Positions 38,402-47,713 of a stretch of 64,000 bases of DNA are shown in pieces; the first letter of the stretch is position 1, and each line of letters begins with the position of its first letter. Source of the DNA: Neobacillus sp. PS2-9 (GTDB lineage Bacteria > Bacillota > Bacilli > Bacillales > Cytobacillaceae). Under the pieces are notes generated by a model, which worked only from the letters and a program-made list of their open reading frames with translations, had not been told where the DNA came from and searched no databases. The stretch is from the NCBI RefSeq assembly GCF_030915525.1, contig NZ_CP133269.1, forward strand, positions 1,079,001 through 1,143,000, written 5' to 3'. The translations under genes were made by a program, and so were the position numbers.

Positions 38402-38583
38402 GGCTGTGTTTAAGAGCATTGTTTATTTTTATCCCCTGTTGATTGGAGCGGAAGGCTCGAAGACTCCTGTGGGAGTACGGTTCAGGGGAGACCCCGCAGG
38501 CGCAAGCGCCGAGGAGGCTCGCCGAAACGCCCACGAACCGCTCGAGCCTGGAGCGGAAATCAACAGGCAATTTTAACAGAGCC
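38402..38583 (+). repeat. MITE copy E (182 bp)
   Basis: Ends GGCTGTGTTTAA and (complement) GGCTCTGTTAAA; exact 8-bp duplication ATCTAATA at 38394-38401 and 38584-38591. The gap 38400-38748 holds this repeat, a hairpin at 38598-38621 (AGGACAA / TTGTCCT) and the terminator of the Xre gene. Confidence 0.92.
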
Positions 38584-38704
38584 ATCTAATAAAAAAAAGG
38601 ACAAACCATTATGGTTGTCCTCTCAAAAAGGGGGAATACTAGAAAGCTTTATATTTTAAGCTTTTCCAGATTCCTCTTTTTATATACTCCTAAAAGAAAA
38701 AAAT

Positions 38705-38732
38705 AAAAAAGCGGTACTTTTGACCCGCTTTT
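38705..38732 (-). terminator. Terminator of the Xre regulator gene
   Basis: AAAAGCGGG / CCGCTTTTT hairpin on the minus strand followed by a T-rich stretch. Confidence 0.75.
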
Positions 38733-38748
38733 CAACGTTGCTTTATAA

Positions 38749-38952
38749 TCACTCACTATGTGCTAATAATTCAGTAGCAGGGATATCTAGAACAGTAGAT
38801 ATTTTTAGAATCGTTTGGTTACTTGGGATTTGTTCCCCAGATTCATACTTTTCAATGGTTTGCGTTCCCACTCTAATCTTTTGAGCTAGTTCCTCTTGGG
38901 TCATGTTTACTCTTTCGCGGTAAGTTTTAATGGTGTGGCCGATGGTATTCAT
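38749..38952 (-). CDS. Xre-family helix-turn-helix regulator
   Basis: 67-residue protein consisting of one HTH_3 (Cro/CI) domain: IKTYRERVNMTQEELAQKI..TQTIEKYESGEQIPS. No effector domain. ATG at 38952 follows GAGGTGA. Target unknown; it is divergent from yugI, with 212 bases between. Confidence 0.87.
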   Translation of the reverse strand: MNTIGHTIKTYRERVNMTQEELAQKIRVGTQTIEKYESGEQIPSNQTILKISTVLDIPATELLAHSE

Positions 38953-39084
38953 ACCGTTCACCTCTTTTTAGAAAATATATTTTCTCACTATTAGTATATC
39001 ATTGTATTATTTTTTTACTTATTCCCTTTTTGAACATTTTGTTAAAAAATTCTTCTAGAGCCATTAATTCATGGAGAAGCTTTT

Positions 39085-39113
39085 TTGATTAAACCTATTT
39101 AGTATGATATAAT
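39085..39113 (+). promoter_or_regulatory. Sigma-A promoter of yugI
   Basis: TTGATT (39085-39090), 17 bases, perfect TATAAT (39108-39113), 51 bases before the start codon. Confidence 0.7.
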
Positions 39114-39164
39114 CTTTAAATGCGTATATAAGGGTATAAATAATTATTATTTAGGAGTGTTTTC

Positions 39165-39569
39165 ATGTCAGAAAAATTCGAAACAGGCAGTATAGTAACA
39201 GGTAAAGTAACGGGTATTCAACCATATGGTGCGTTCGTTGCGCTAGACGAAAATACACAAGGTCTTGTACACATCTCCGAAATCACGCACGGCTATGTAA
39301 AAGATATTAATGAACACCTTAAAGTTGGAGATGAAATCAAGGTTAAGGTATTATCTGTGGACGAAAGTGCTGGAAAAATTGGCTTATCTATTCGTGCAAC
39401 AGAAGAAGCACCTGTTCAACAACAACAAGCTGTTAAAGCTAAGAAGCCTCGTAAGCGCCAGGCAGCAGCAATTATTCCTGAAGCTGATGGTCAACAAGGT
39501 TTTAACACGTTAAAAGATAAGCTTCAAGAGTGGATCGATCAGTCACAACGCGAAGAAATTAAAAAATAA
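39165..39569 (+). CDS. yugI: S1-domain RNA-binding protein YugI (general stress protein 13)
   Basis: 134-residue protein with one S1 domain (residues about 5-75: GSIVTGKVTGIQPYGAFVALDENTQGLVHISEI) and a basic, Gln-rich linker, then an acidic helix. It binds RNA or ribosomes; in B. subtilis YugI is general stress protein 13. TTAGGAGTG precedes the ATG. Confidence 0.92.
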   Translation: MSEKFETGSIVTGKVTGIQPYGAFVALDENTQGLVHISEITHGYVKDINEHLKVGDEIKVKVLSVDESAGKIGLSIRATEEAPVQQQQAVKAKKPRKRQAAAIIPEADGQQGFNTLKDKLQEWIDQSQREEIKK

Positions 39570-39576
39570 AGAATCT

Positions 39577-39625
39577 AAAAGCCTAGGACCTGCTATGACA
39601 CATAGCTTGGACTAGGCTTTTTTTT
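39577..39625 (+). terminator. Terminator after yugI
   Basis: Long stem AAAAGCCTAG..CTATG / CATAG..CTAGGCTTTT followed by Ts. Confidence 0.88.
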
Positions 39626-39653
39626 AGAGATTAAAAAAAGTTTATTAGAAGTG

Positions 39654-39682
39654 TTCATTCTTTTTTGGGGCTCGGCTACAAT
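39654..39682 (+). promoter_or_regulatory. Candidate promoter of rocD
   Basis: TTCATT (39654-39659), 17 bases, TACAAT (39677-39682). I did not see the -24/-12 sigma-54 boxes that drive rocDEF in B. subtilis. Confidence 0.45.
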
Positions 39683-39729
39683 AGTACTATACATACTTAA
39701 ATTTCAGGATTGAAATGGAGGAAGGATTC

Positions 39730-40929
39730 ATGAAATCTAACGTTAATACAAGTGAATTGATTGAGAAAACAGAGAAATATGGTGCAAATAACTATCATCC
39801 ACTTCCAATTGTCATATCACGTGCTGAAGGTGTTTGGGTGGAAGACCCGGAAGGCAACAAATACATGGATATGCTTAGTGCTTATTCTGCGGTAAACCAG
39901 GGCCATCGTCATCCAAAAATCATTCAAGCATTAAAGGATCAGGCAGACAAGGTGACATTAACCTCACGTGCCTTCCATAATGACCAGCTTGGTCCGTGGT
40001 ATGAAAAAGTAAGCCAATTAACGAATAGAGAAATGGTCCTTCCAATGAATACAGGGGCAGAAGCTGTTGAGACGGCTGTAAAGGCAGCTCGCCGCTGGAG
40101 CTATGATGTGAAAGGGATTGCAGAAGACCAAGCAGAAATCATTGCTTGTGTAGGAAACTTCCACGGAAGAACAATGACAGCCGTTTCATTATCTTCCGAT
40201 CCTGAATATAAACGTGGATTTGGTCCCATGCTTCCAGGAATTAAGCTCATTCCTTATGGAGATTTAGAGGCCTTAAAAGCAGCGATTACTCCAAATACAG
40301 CTGCATTCTTAATTGAACCGATTCAAGGTGAAGCTGGCATTGTCATTCCACCTGAAGGGTTTATCAAGCAAGCAATGGACCTTTGTAAGAAAAATAATGT
40401 TCTTTTTATAGCAGATGAAATTCAAGCGGGACTAGCACGTACGGGTAAAATGTTTGCATGTGAATGGGAGGGAATTGAACCAGACATGTATATTCTGGGC
40501 AAAGCACTTGGCGGGGGTGTATTCCCCATTTCATGTGTCGTCGCCAATAAGGATATCTTGGGCGTATTTAATCCTGGTTCACATGGTTCTACTTTTGGCG
40601 GAAATCCAATGGCTTGTGCAGTTTCTATTGCAGCCTTAGATGTGTTGGTTGATGAACAGCTTGCACAAAAATCATTAGAACTTGGAGAATATTTTATTAG
40701 CAAATTAAAAGAGATTAAGAATCCTAAAATAAAGGACGTTCGCGGAAGAGGATTGTTCATCGGAGTGGAATTGACAGAAGCTGCTCGTCCGTATTGTGAA
40801 CAATTAAAGGATTTTGGACTTCTATGTAAAGAAACTCATGATACAGTCATTCGTTTTGCACCTCCCCTCGTCATTACTAAAGAAGAGTTAGATTGGGCAA
40901 TCGAGCGGATTGTCAAAGTATTAGGCTAA
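39730..40929 (+). CDS. rocD: Ornithine aminotransferase RocD
   Basis: 399-residue class III PLP aminotransferase converting ornithine plus 2-oxoglutarate to glutamate semialdehyde plus glutamate in arginine catabolism. Seen: [18 protein letters not shown] (cofactor phosphate region), [14 protein letters not shown] (Asp) and [14 protein letters not shown] (PLP-Lys). Start ATG 39730 after GGAGGAAGG. It is followed 23 bases later by a glutamate dehydrogenase gene, so one transcript would take ornithine nitrogen to ammonia. Confidence 0.95.
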   Translation: MKSNVNTSELIEKTEKYGANNYHPLPIVISRAEGVWVEDPEGNKYMDMLSAYSAVNQGHRHPKIIQALKDQADKVTLTSRAFHNDQLGPWYEKVSQLTNREMVLPMNTGAEAVETAVKAARRWSYDVKGIAEDQAEIIACVGNFHGRTMTAVSLSSDPEYKRGFGPMLPGIKLIPYGDLEALKAAITPNTAAFLIEPIQGEAGIVIPPEGFIKQAMDLCKKNNVLFIADEIQAGLARTGKMFACEWEGIEPDMYILGKALGGGVFPISCVVANKDILGVFNPGSHGSTFGGNPMACAVSIAALDVLVDEQLAQKSLELGEYFISKLKEIKNPKIKDVRGRGLFIGVELTEAARPYCEQLKDFGLLCKETHDTVIRFAPPLVITKEELDWAIERIVKVLG

Positions 40930-40952
40930 GATTATCAAATAGGGGTGCAAAA

Positions 40953-42224
40953 ATGGGGACTAATGATGGAGACGGAATGGAAAAGGAAATAATCAACCTT
41001 CTTTCATCAACGCAGATTGTTATTCATGATGCATTAAACAAGCTAGGGCTTAATCAAGACGTGTATCATTTATTGGAAGAACCTTTAAGAACCATGACCG
41101 TACGAATTCCCATTCGTATGGATGATGGTTCTACGAAAATTTATACAGGCTTCCGTGCCCAGCATAATGATGCGGTTGGACCGACAATGGGCGGTGTCCG
41201 CTTTCACCCCATGGTAAGCGAACATGAAGTCAAAGCATTATCCATGTGGATGAGCTTGAAATGTGGGATTGTTGATTTACCCTTTGGTGGGGGGAAGGGC
41301 GGTATTGTATGTAACCCAAGGACCATGTCATCGGGGGAACTTGAACGTTTAAGCCGTGGGTATGTTCGTGCAATCAGCCAAATCGTTGGGCCGACGAAGG
41401 ATATACCGGCACCAGATATGTATACAAATTCTCAGATTATGGCCTGGATGATGGATGAATACAGCTGTCTACGACAATTTGATTCTCCAGGGTTTATAAC
41501 GGGGAAACCGCTCGTGCTTGGAGGATCTGAGGGCCGGGAAAAAGCAGGAGCAAAGGGTGTAACGATTTGTATTGAAGAAGCAGCCAAAAAAAGTGGAATT
41601 AACATAAAAGGTGCCCAAGTTATTATCCAAGGTTTTGGAAATGCGGGAAGTTTTATTGCGGAATTTCTTCATGAAATGGGTGCCAGGATTATTGGAATCT
41701 CAGATGTCTATGGTGCACTTTATGATCCTGACGGCCTGCCAATTCAATATTTATTAGACCGTCGCGATAGCTTTGGTACCATAACTACCCTTTTTGAGGG
41801 CGTGATTACCAATCAAGAACTGCTTGAACAGGAATGTGATATTTTAATACCAGCTGCTGTCTCGAATCAAATTACTGCTGAAAATGCTTATAATATTAAA
41901 GCGAAGATTGTTGTAGAAGCTGCCAATGGCCCTACTACATTTGAAGCAACAAAAATACTAACAGAGCGTAATATTATGCTTGTGCCTGATGTCCTTGCAG
42001 GTGCCGGTGGTGTTACCGTTTCCTATTTTGAGTGGGTCCAAAACAATCAAGGATACTATTGGAGTGAGGAAGAGGTTGAGTTCAGATTGAGGAAAAGAAT
42101 CATCCAATCCTTCCATGATATTTATGAGCTTGCCATAGCACGGAATATTAATATGCGGTTAGCTGCTTATATGGTGGGCGTAAGAAAAATGGCAGAGGCA
42201 TCCTTATTCAGAGGATGGATATAA
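40953..42224 (+). CDS. rocG: Catabolic NAD-glutamate dehydrogenase RocG
   Basis: 423-residue Glu/Leu/Phe/Val dehydrogenase that deaminates glutamate to 2-oxoglutarate. The substrate motif PFGGGKGGI contains the catalytic Lys, and GFGNAGSF is the NAD fold. Length and N-terminus fit RocG/GudB. ATG at 40953 follows AGGGGTG; the frame reads back into rocD but that is not coding. In B. subtilis rocG is not directly behind rocD, so this two-gene operon is a different arrangement. Confidence 0.93.
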   Translation: MGTNDGDGMEKEIINLLSSTQIVIHDALNKLGLNQDVYHLLEEPLRTMTVRIPIRMDDGSTKIYTGFRAQHNDAVGPTMGGVRFHPMVSEHEVKALSMWMSLKCGIVDLPFGGGKGGIVCNPRTMSSGELERLSRGYVRAISQIVGPTKDIPAPDMYTNSQIMAWMMDEYSCLRQFDSPGFITGKPLVLGGSEGREKAGAKGVTICIEEAAKKSGINIKGAQVIIQGFGNAGSFIAEFLHEMGARIIGISDVYGALYDPDGLPIQYLLDRRDSFGTITTLFEGVITNQELLEQECDILIPAAVSNQITAENAYNIKAKIVVEAANGPTTFEATKILTERNIMLVPDVLAGAGGVTVSYFEWVQNNQGYYWSEEEVEFRLRKRIIQSFHDIYELAIARNINMRLAAYMVGVRKMAEASLFRGWI

Positions 42225-42227
42225 ATA

Positions 42228-42267
42228 AAAAAACCTTGCAGTCTCTTTTGGGCTGCAAGGTTTTTTT
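42228..42267 (+). terminator. Terminator of rocDG
   Basis: AAAACCTTGCAG / CTGCAAGGTTTT with 11-base loop and T-run. Confidence 0.9.
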
Positions 42268-42301
42268 ATTATATAGAAAATAATAAAAGGGTAGAATGGA
42301 A

Positions 42302-42443
42302 ACTGAAATAGTTGTCTGAATCTAGCTCCAGCGCCTAGCCCCTCGGGTCAAATAACCTTCGGCAAGAAAAGTCAAAAGGCGGACTTTTCCCGCCGAAGAA
42401 CATTTGCCTGTCGGGGCTGAACGAGGCGCTTCCGCCTTTTGTT
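42302..42443 (+). repeat. 142-bp intergenic repeat R2, copy 2
   Basis: Second copy of the repeat at 35641-35782, same orientation, again lying behind a terminator and ending just before a gene 3' end (yuzA stop at 42446). Outer arms GCGCCTAGCCCC / GGGGCTGAACGAGGCGC form a long hairpin. Confidence 0.85.
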
Positions 42444-42445
42444 TT

Positions 42446-42676
42446 TTACACTCTATCCGTTTCTGGCTCTCTTACACGTTCTTCGTTTGGTTTGAAGAGA
42501 AGACCAAGGTTAATCAATCCAGCAATACCTACTAAACCATAGATAATTCTAGAGAGGGCAGAATCTTGGCCACCAAATATGCTAGCGACAAGATCGAATT
42601 GAAAGAAGCCAATTAAGCCCCAATTAATGGCGCCAATAATAGTAAGAACTAGTGCGATACGTTGAATAGAACTCAT
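42446..42676 (-). CDS. yuzA: DUF378 membrane protein YuzA
   Basis: 76-residue membrane protein with two helices (about 6-27 and 41-61) and the DUF378 signature ALVLTIIGAINWGLIGFFQFDLV. Function unknown. AAGGAGGAT precedes the ATG. Confidence 0.92.
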   Translation of the reverse strand: MSSIQRIALVLTIIGAINWGLIGFFQFDLVASIFGGQDSALSRIIYGLVGIAGLINLGLLFKPNEERVREPETDRV

Positions 42677-42815
42677 GATTTATCCTCCTTTAAAATTGTT
42701 TCAGGTTTAGTTTGATTCAATATTTGCTTAACTATTCCTAAAAAAATAAAATCCTTATTTTTGCAAAAAGGGAGATAATAATTAATAATGTTTAATGAAA
42801 AGGAGAGTGCAAACT

Positions 42816-43979
42816 ATGGAGAATTTTACATTTTGGAATCCTACAAAGCTAATTTTCGGTAAGGGACAACTCGAACAATTAAAAAAGGAAATTCCTGTAT
42901 ACGGAAAAAAAGTATTGCTCGTTTATGGCGGTGGCAGTATTAAAAAGAGCGGGCTATACGATAATGTTCAAGCACTTTTACAAGAAATAGGTGCTGAGGT
43001 ATTTGAACTTTCAGGCGTGGAACCAAATCCACGTATCGCAACTGCGAGAAAAGGCGTAGAAATATGTAAAAAAGAAGGAATCGAATTCCTTTTAGCCGTA
43101 GGTGGAGGAAGTGTAATCGACTGCACAAAGTTGATTGCTGCTGGAGCAAAGTATGACGGAGACGCATGGGATCTAGTGATTAAAAAGGCGTTTGCTCGGG
43201 AGGCCCTTCCATTCGGAACAGTATTGACCCTCGCAGCAACTGGTTCAGAAATGAACGCAGGCTCGGTTATTACGAATTGGGAAACCAATGAAAAATATGG
43301 GTGGGGCAGTCCTGTTACTTTCCCTAAATTTTCTATCTTAGATCCTGTTCATACGTATACTGTTCCAAAGAATCAAACCATTTATGGAATAGTTGATATG
43401 ATGTCACATGTTCTTGAACATTACTTCCATTTGGAAGAAAAAACGGAGTTTCAAGACCGTATGTGTGAATCCCTGCTCGTAACTATTATGGAGACTGCGC
43501 CAAAATTATTAGCGGACCTTGAAAATTACGATTATCGAGCGACCATTCTCTACAGCGGTACGATGGCATTAAACGGCATCTTGAATATGGGCTATAGAGG
43601 AGATTGGGCAACTCACAATCTAGAACATGCGGTTTCAGCTGTTTATGATATTCCACATGGAGGAGGTTTAGCTATCCTTTTCCCTCACTGGATGAGACAT
43701 AACCTAGCAGTAAAACCAGAGCGCTTTAAGCAATTAGCTGTAAGAGTATTTGGCGTGAACCCTGAAGGAAAGACTGCCGAGGAAGCAGGTCTTGAGGGGA
43801 TTCAAAAATTACGTGAATTCTGGAGCAGCATTGAAGCACCAGCTCGTTTAGCTGACTACGATATCGATGATAGCAAGCTGGATTTAATGGCTGACCGGGC
43901 AATGGCAAACGGTGAGTTCGGTAATTTCAAAAAGTTGAATAGAGAAGATACCTTAGCTATTTATCGGGCATCATTATAA
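42816..43979 (+). CDS. yugJ: Iron-containing alcohol dehydrogenase YugJ
   Basis: 387-residue group III alcohol dehydrogenase of the butanol-dehydrogenase type, reducing aldehydes with NAD(P)H. Cofactor motif [11 protein letters not shown] (about 95-105), and metal ligands in [14 protein letters not shown] (Asp, His), HNLEHAVSA (His) and [15 protein letters not shown] (His). ATG at 42816 follows AAAAGGAGAG; an in-frame start at 42795 overlaps that site. Confidence 0.93.
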   Translation: MENFTFWNPTKLIFGKGQLEQLKKEIPVYGKKVLLVYGGGSIKKSGLYDNVQALLQEIGAEVFELSGVEPNPRIATARKGVEICKKEGIEFLLAVGGGSVIDCTKLIAAGAKYDGDAWDLVIKKAFAREALPFGTVLTLAATGSEMNAGSVITNWETNEKYGWGSPVTFPKFSILDPVHTYTVPKNQTIYGIVDMMSHVLEHYFHLEEKTEFQDRMCESLLVTIMETAPKLLADLENYDYRATILYSGTMALNGILNMGYRGDWATHNLEHAVSAVYDIPHGGGLAILFPHWMRHNLAVKPERFKQLAVRVFGVNPEGKTAEEAGLEGIQKLREFWSSIEAPARLADYDIDDSKLDLMADRAMANGEFGNFKKLNREDTLAIYRASL

Positions 43980-43986
43980 TTGGGGG

Positions 43987-44021
43987 AGACTCGGAGCATA
44001 CATTGTCCGAGTCTTTTCTTT
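43987..44021 (+). terminator. Terminator after yugJ
   Basis: AGACTCGGA / TCCGAGTCTTTT with 10-base loop. Confidence 0.85.
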
Positions 44022-44154
44022 AATTTCATCATTAAGTGACAATTTTTTTAAAACTGTCGAAAATGGGTACGCTTACAAGAGGGTACCTTCCTTGATTATC
44101 CGCTCATCATTGGTTAAAGTGGTTATTGAAAAATAAATTTATGGAGGATCATAC

Positions 44155-45504
44155 ATGACACACGTTCGTTTTGATTACTCAAAAGCACTTACTTTTTTTG
44201 GGGAACATGAACTTACATACCTTCGCGATGCAGTGAAAGTAGCACACCATTCTTTACATGAGAAAACGGGAGCAGGCAATGACTTTTTAGGATGGATTGA
44301 CCTGCCAGCTAATTATGATAAAGAAGAGTTCTCGCGTATTCAGAAATCTGCTGAGAAAATTAAAGGCGATTCCGATGTCCTTCTTGTGATTGGGATTGGT
44401 GGATCTTATCTTGGCGCAAGAGCAGCCATTGAAATGCTGCAGCACAGCTTTTATAATGCTTTAACAAAGGAACAACGTAAAACTCCACAAATCATTTTTG
44501 TAGGGAACAATATAAGTTCCACTTATATGAAAGATTTAATGGATCTCCTTGAAGGAAAAGATTTTTCTATCAATGTGATTTCGAAGTCTGGAACAACAAC
44601 AGAACCAGCGATTGCCTTCCGTATTTTCCGCAAGCTTCTTGAGGAAAAGTACGGTGTGGAAGAAGCAAGAAAAAGAATTTATGCAACAACTGACAAAGCA
44701 AGAGGAGCTTTAAAGACGCTTGCAACAGAAGAAGGTTACGAAACCTTTGTAATTGCAGATGATATTGGCGGTCGCTACTCTGTTTTAACCGCTGTAGGGC
44801 TGCTTCCCATTGCGGTGAGTGGCGCAAATATTGAAAGAATGATGGAGGGTGCAGCAGTAGCACAAGAGGACTTTGGTCATTCAGAGCTAGAAGAGAATCC
44901 AGCTTATCAATATGCAGCCGTTAGAAATGCCCTCTACAACAAAGGTAAAACTATTGAAATGCTGATTAATTATGAGCCAGGTCTTCAGTATTTCTCTGAA
45001 TGGTGGAAGCAACTGTTTGGAGAAAGTGAAGGGAAAGATCAAAAGGGAATCTTCCCATCTTCAGCCAATTTCTCAACAGATCTTCACTCACTTGGACAAT
45101 ATGTTCAAGAAGGACGCCGTGATTTATTTGAAACCATAATTAAGGTGGATAAGCCGCGTCATGAGTTGAAAATTGAAGCGTTTGATAATGATTTGGACGG
45201 TCTTAATTATTTGGCTGGACAAACAGTGGATTTTGTTAATAATAAAGCATTTGAAGGAACCATGCTTGCACATACAGACGGAGGCGTACCTAACCTGATT
45301 GTCTCTATCCCTGCAATGGATGAGTATACATTTGGGTACCTTGTCTATTTCTTTGAAAAAGCTTGTGCGATGAGCGGTTATCTTCTAGGGGTAAACCCAT
45401 TTGATCAGCCGGGTGTTGAAGCTTATAAAGTGAACATGTTCGCCCTATTAGGCAAGCCTGGATTTGAAGAGAAAAAGGCAGAATTAGAAAAACGGTTGAA
45501 ATAA
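44155..45504 (+). CDS. pgi: Glucose-6-phosphate isomerase
   Basis: 449-residue cytosolic isomerase interconverting glucose 6-phosphate and fructose 6-phosphate. Family motifs: [13 protein letters not shown] (phosphate loop), [32 protein letters not shown], the catalytic Glu in [15 protein letters not shown] and the late Lys region. GGAGGATC precedes the ATG. Its gene neighbours (yugJ, yugN) are as in B. subtilis. Confidence 0.98.
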   Translation: MTHVRFDYSKALTFFGEHELTYLRDAVKVAHHSLHEKTGAGNDFLGWIDLPANYDKEEFSRIQKSAEKIKGDSDVLLVIGIGGSYLGARAAIEMLQHSFYNALTKEQRKTPQIIFVGNNISSTYMKDLMDLLEGKDFSINVISKSGTTTEPAIAFRIFRKLLEEKYGVEEARKRIYATTDKARGALKTLATEEGYETFVIADDIGGRYSVLTAVGLLPIAVSGANIERMMEGAAVAQEDFGHSELEENPAYQYAAVRNALYNKGKTIEMLINYEPGLQYFSEWWKQLFGESEGKDQKGIFPSSANFSTDLHSLGQYVQEGRRDLFETIIKVDKPRHELKIEAFDNDLDGLNYLAGQTVDFVNNKAFEGTMLAHTDGGVPNLIVSIPAMDEYTFGYLVYFFEKACAMSGYLLGVNPFDQPGVEAYKVNMFALLGKPGFEEKKAELEKRLK

Positions 45505-45511
45505 TGTTGAA

Positions 45512-45549
45512 AAAAAGAGTGCTGATGCTAAAAGCGTCAGCACTCTTTT
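45512..45549 (+). terminator. Terminator after pgi
   Basis: AAAAGAGTGCTGA / TCAGCACTCTTTT with an A-rich loop. Confidence 0.92.
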
Positions 45550-45607
45550 GTTATGAAACAATTTAGTTTGGAGAAACTAACCCTAATGACTAAAGGGGGT
45601 AAAATAG

Positions 45608-46015
45608 ATGATTCAATTACCATCAAAGGTAGAAGGGCTACAGTTTGATTTATATAAGCTTGAACAAAAATTAAAGCCAATTGGCTATTCAATTGGCGGC
45701 AACTGGGATTATGATCATGGTGCTTTTGATTATAAGCTTAATGATGAAGAAGGCTACCAATTTTTAAGGTTGCCATTTTCAGCAGTAGATGGACAGCTTG
45801 ATGCTAGGAACTGTACTGTTGAATTAGGGCGACCGTTTCTGTTGTCCCATTTATACGAAGGAAATCTAGACGATGACGCGTCTACAGGAACCTTTTCAGG
45901 TTCAATAAATCAATTTCAGGACCCAATTGATAAGGATGCCAGCTTTCCTGAAAATTATATAGAAAATGGCAAGAACCTTGTTTCCGAATTAGAGATGCTT
46001 CTTTTAACCGATTAA
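45608..46015 (+). CDS. yugN: YugN-like protein
   Basis: 135-residue protein of the YugN-like family, known only from bacilli and of unknown function. The centre (SIGGNWDYDHGAFDYKLNDEEGYQFLRLPFSAVDG) is well structured and the protein is acidic. AAAGGGGGT precedes the ATG. Convergent with yugO, with 2 bases between stop codons. Confidence 0.88.
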   Translation: MIQLPSKVEGLQFDLYKLEQKLKPIGYSIGGNWDYDHGAFDYKLNDEEGYQFLRLPFSAVDGQLDARNCTVELGRPFLLSHLYEGNLDDDASTGTFSGSINQFQDPIDKDASFPENYIENGKNLVSELEMLLLTD

Positions 46016-46017
46016 AC

Positions 46018-46998
46018 TTATTTAAAGGTTAATAATTCATCATTTTTCTCAATTGAAATGGAGTGGGAGGGATTCAACAGGGTTTCTTCCCCTCTTTTTA
46101 CTCCAATTAACAGGAGTCCGTTTAACATTAACTCTTGGCAGCACTCTCCGAATGATTTTCCAATATATGCTTCATCCACCGAATGGGAGGATAATCTTCG
46201 CTCCTGAAGCTGATGTACAACATTTGACAACAACCCATCTCCATTGGAATGAAGGCTATTAATCATAAAGACACTTGTTAGCTTATTGGATTGAATAACT
46301 TCGTCTGCGCCAGCGCGTAACGCATTAATGACTTGTTCTGCCGTCAATATTTCGACAATGCACTTGACTTGGGAGCAGAGGCCTTTAATCGTAAGTAACG
46401 TTAATATGCTATTCATATCTGCCTGGAGTTCTTCACTTCCTCTATCTGCTGTAATCAGGACCTTCTCAGCCTTCTCTATATCACTTTTAATAATCGTTTC
46501 ATCGACATGTCCTTTCCCTTGAATAAAATGAACGTATCTTGAATGGACTGGATTTGCTTCAAGGGTATCATCAATAAGGACGATCGTTTGCGGGAATTGA
46601 ATCAATTTATTAATCAACTCTTTCGATCGTTCATTCCAGCCGATAATAACAATGTGGCCACTTCCTTTAAAGGGGATTTTTCCCTCGGACAAGGCATCTT
46701 GTTTAGTCACAGCAGCGGCTGCTAAGGTTCCAAAATAGGAGGAAACAAATCCGACACCTAGTAATATCAAAATTAACGCAGTAATTCTGCCTAAAATAGA
46801 ATGTGGCACATAATCTCCATAGCCAACTGTAGAGGCGGTGATAATAGCCCACCAAATTCCGTCAAAAACCGTAGGAAAGGTTTGAGGTTCTAACAAGTGA
46901 ATAGAAACTCCAAATGTTAGAAAGACAAGAATGGCTATGAATAGAATACGAATAAGGAGCGGCATTCGTAAAAAGCTGATATAAACTCTGTTTTGCAC
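46018..46998 (-). CDS. yugO: Potassium channel YugO (Kch/TrkA-N type)
   Basis: 326-residue ion channel subunit: helix near residues 13-32, pore loop with the selectivity filter TVGYGDYVP, second helix (LILILLGVGFVSSYF), then an RCK/TrkA-N Rossmann domain (IVIIGWNERSKELI) and a TrkA-C-like end. In B. subtilis YugO supports biofilm formation and carries electrical K+ signals. GTG at 46998 follows GGGAGGTGA by 5 bases, a far better start than the upstream in-frame ATG. Confidence 0.92.
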   Translation of the reverse strand: MQNRVYISFLRMPLLIRILFIAILVFLTFGVSIHLLEPQTFPTVFDGIWWAIITASTVGYGDYVPHSILGRITALILILLGVGFVSSYFGTLAAAAVTKQDALSEGKIPFKGSGHIVIIGWNERSKELINKLIQFPQTIVLIDDTLEANPVHSRYVHFIQGKGHVDETIIKSDIEKAEKVLITADRGSEELQADMNSILTLLTIKGLCSQVKCIVEILTAEQVINALRAGADEVIQSNKLTSVFMINSLHSNGDGLLSNVVHQLQERRLSSHSVDEAYIGKSFGECCQELMLNGLLLIGVKRGEETLLNPSHSISIEKNDELLTFK

Positions 46999-47068
46999 AA
47001 ACTTCACCTCCCTTGGATAGTATCTATTATTATCCAAAAATGCTCATCTCATTATTAAGAGATAGAAA

Positions 47069-47094
47069 GAGGCTGACTCAAATGAGTCAGCCTC
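47069..47094 (-). terminator. Terminator of the MFS/regulator operon
   Basis: GAGGCTGACTC / GAGTCAGCCTC with a 4-base loop; on the minus strand it is followed by CTTTCT. Confidence 0.8.
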
Positions 47095-47109
47095 CACAGT
47101 CATCGATCG

Positions 47110-47697
47110 TTACTGAGCATCTTCGACTCGATAACTTAACATGATATAAGCATATTTTGACTTTTTATTTCTGTCTTCTTCTGAAAGCTTTGGCAGACTG
47201 TAATCCTCGAAGGAGCCTTGCTGCTCACTTTCTTCGCGAATCGACCGCATCATTCGATCATGAGAGGTTTCCCATTCTCTGCCTGTCAGGGTAGGCAAAC
47301 TAATCATTAAATTTACTTGCTTATCAAAATCTGATTTTCCTTGTTTTAACTCGGATTGAAGGAGCTTCAAGCCAGGCTCAAGAAGTTTCATGATTTCCTC
47401 CATGACTGAATCATGATGTTCTCTTAATAATGCTTCATCCAATTCAAATCTTTCTCCTGCAACCTTGGTTCTTTGATAGTACTTTTCAATTAAATTCCCC
47501 TGTTGCCGGGTCTCCACCAATTCTAGTAATCCTGCCTCCTCCAGCTTTTTTACATGATAATATAGCCGAGATTGTTTTTCATTTAATTCCTCGGCAATTT
47601 GACTGACGGTCACAGGTTTGCTAGCAATGTCAATAATACTTCTTTTTCTTACATCTAACATCATTTTTGCAATTTCAATATCATCTATTTTTTTCAC
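47110..47697 (-). CDS. ArsR-type winged-helix transcriptional regulator
   Basis: 195-residue protein with an N-terminal ArsR-like winged helix (about residues 5-80: IIDIASKPVTVSQIAEELNEKQSRLYYHVKKLEEAGLLELVETR) and a C-terminal helical part that probably binds ligand or dimerises. GTG at 47697 follows TTGGAGGTA. It begins 16 bases after the MFS transporter gene, so it likely controls that pump and itself. The ligand is unknown. Confidence 0.87.
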   Translation of the reverse strand: MKKIDDIEIAKMMLDVRKRSIIDIASKPVTVSQIAEELNEKQSRLYYHVKKLEEAGLLELVETRQQGNLIEKYYQRTKVAGERFELDEALLREHHDSVMEEIMKLLEPGLKLLQSELKQGKSDFDKQVNLMISLPTLTGREWETSHDRMMRSIREESEQQGSFEDYSLPKLSEEDRNKKSKYAYIMLSYRVEDAQ

Positions 47698-47713
47698 AAA
47701 CGTACCTCCAAGA

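Noticed and set aside
39640..39729. Sigma-54 (-24/-12) promoter for rocD
   Set aside because: The GG and GC dinucleotides at the required spacing are absent.
40893..40952. Longer start for rocG inside rocD
   Set aside because: No ribosome site, and the family N-terminus begins after AGGGGTG at 40953.
44021..44154. Possible T-box or riboswitch upstream of pgi
   Set aside because: No AGGGTGGNACCGCG-like or other known conserved core; the region is short and only AT-rich.
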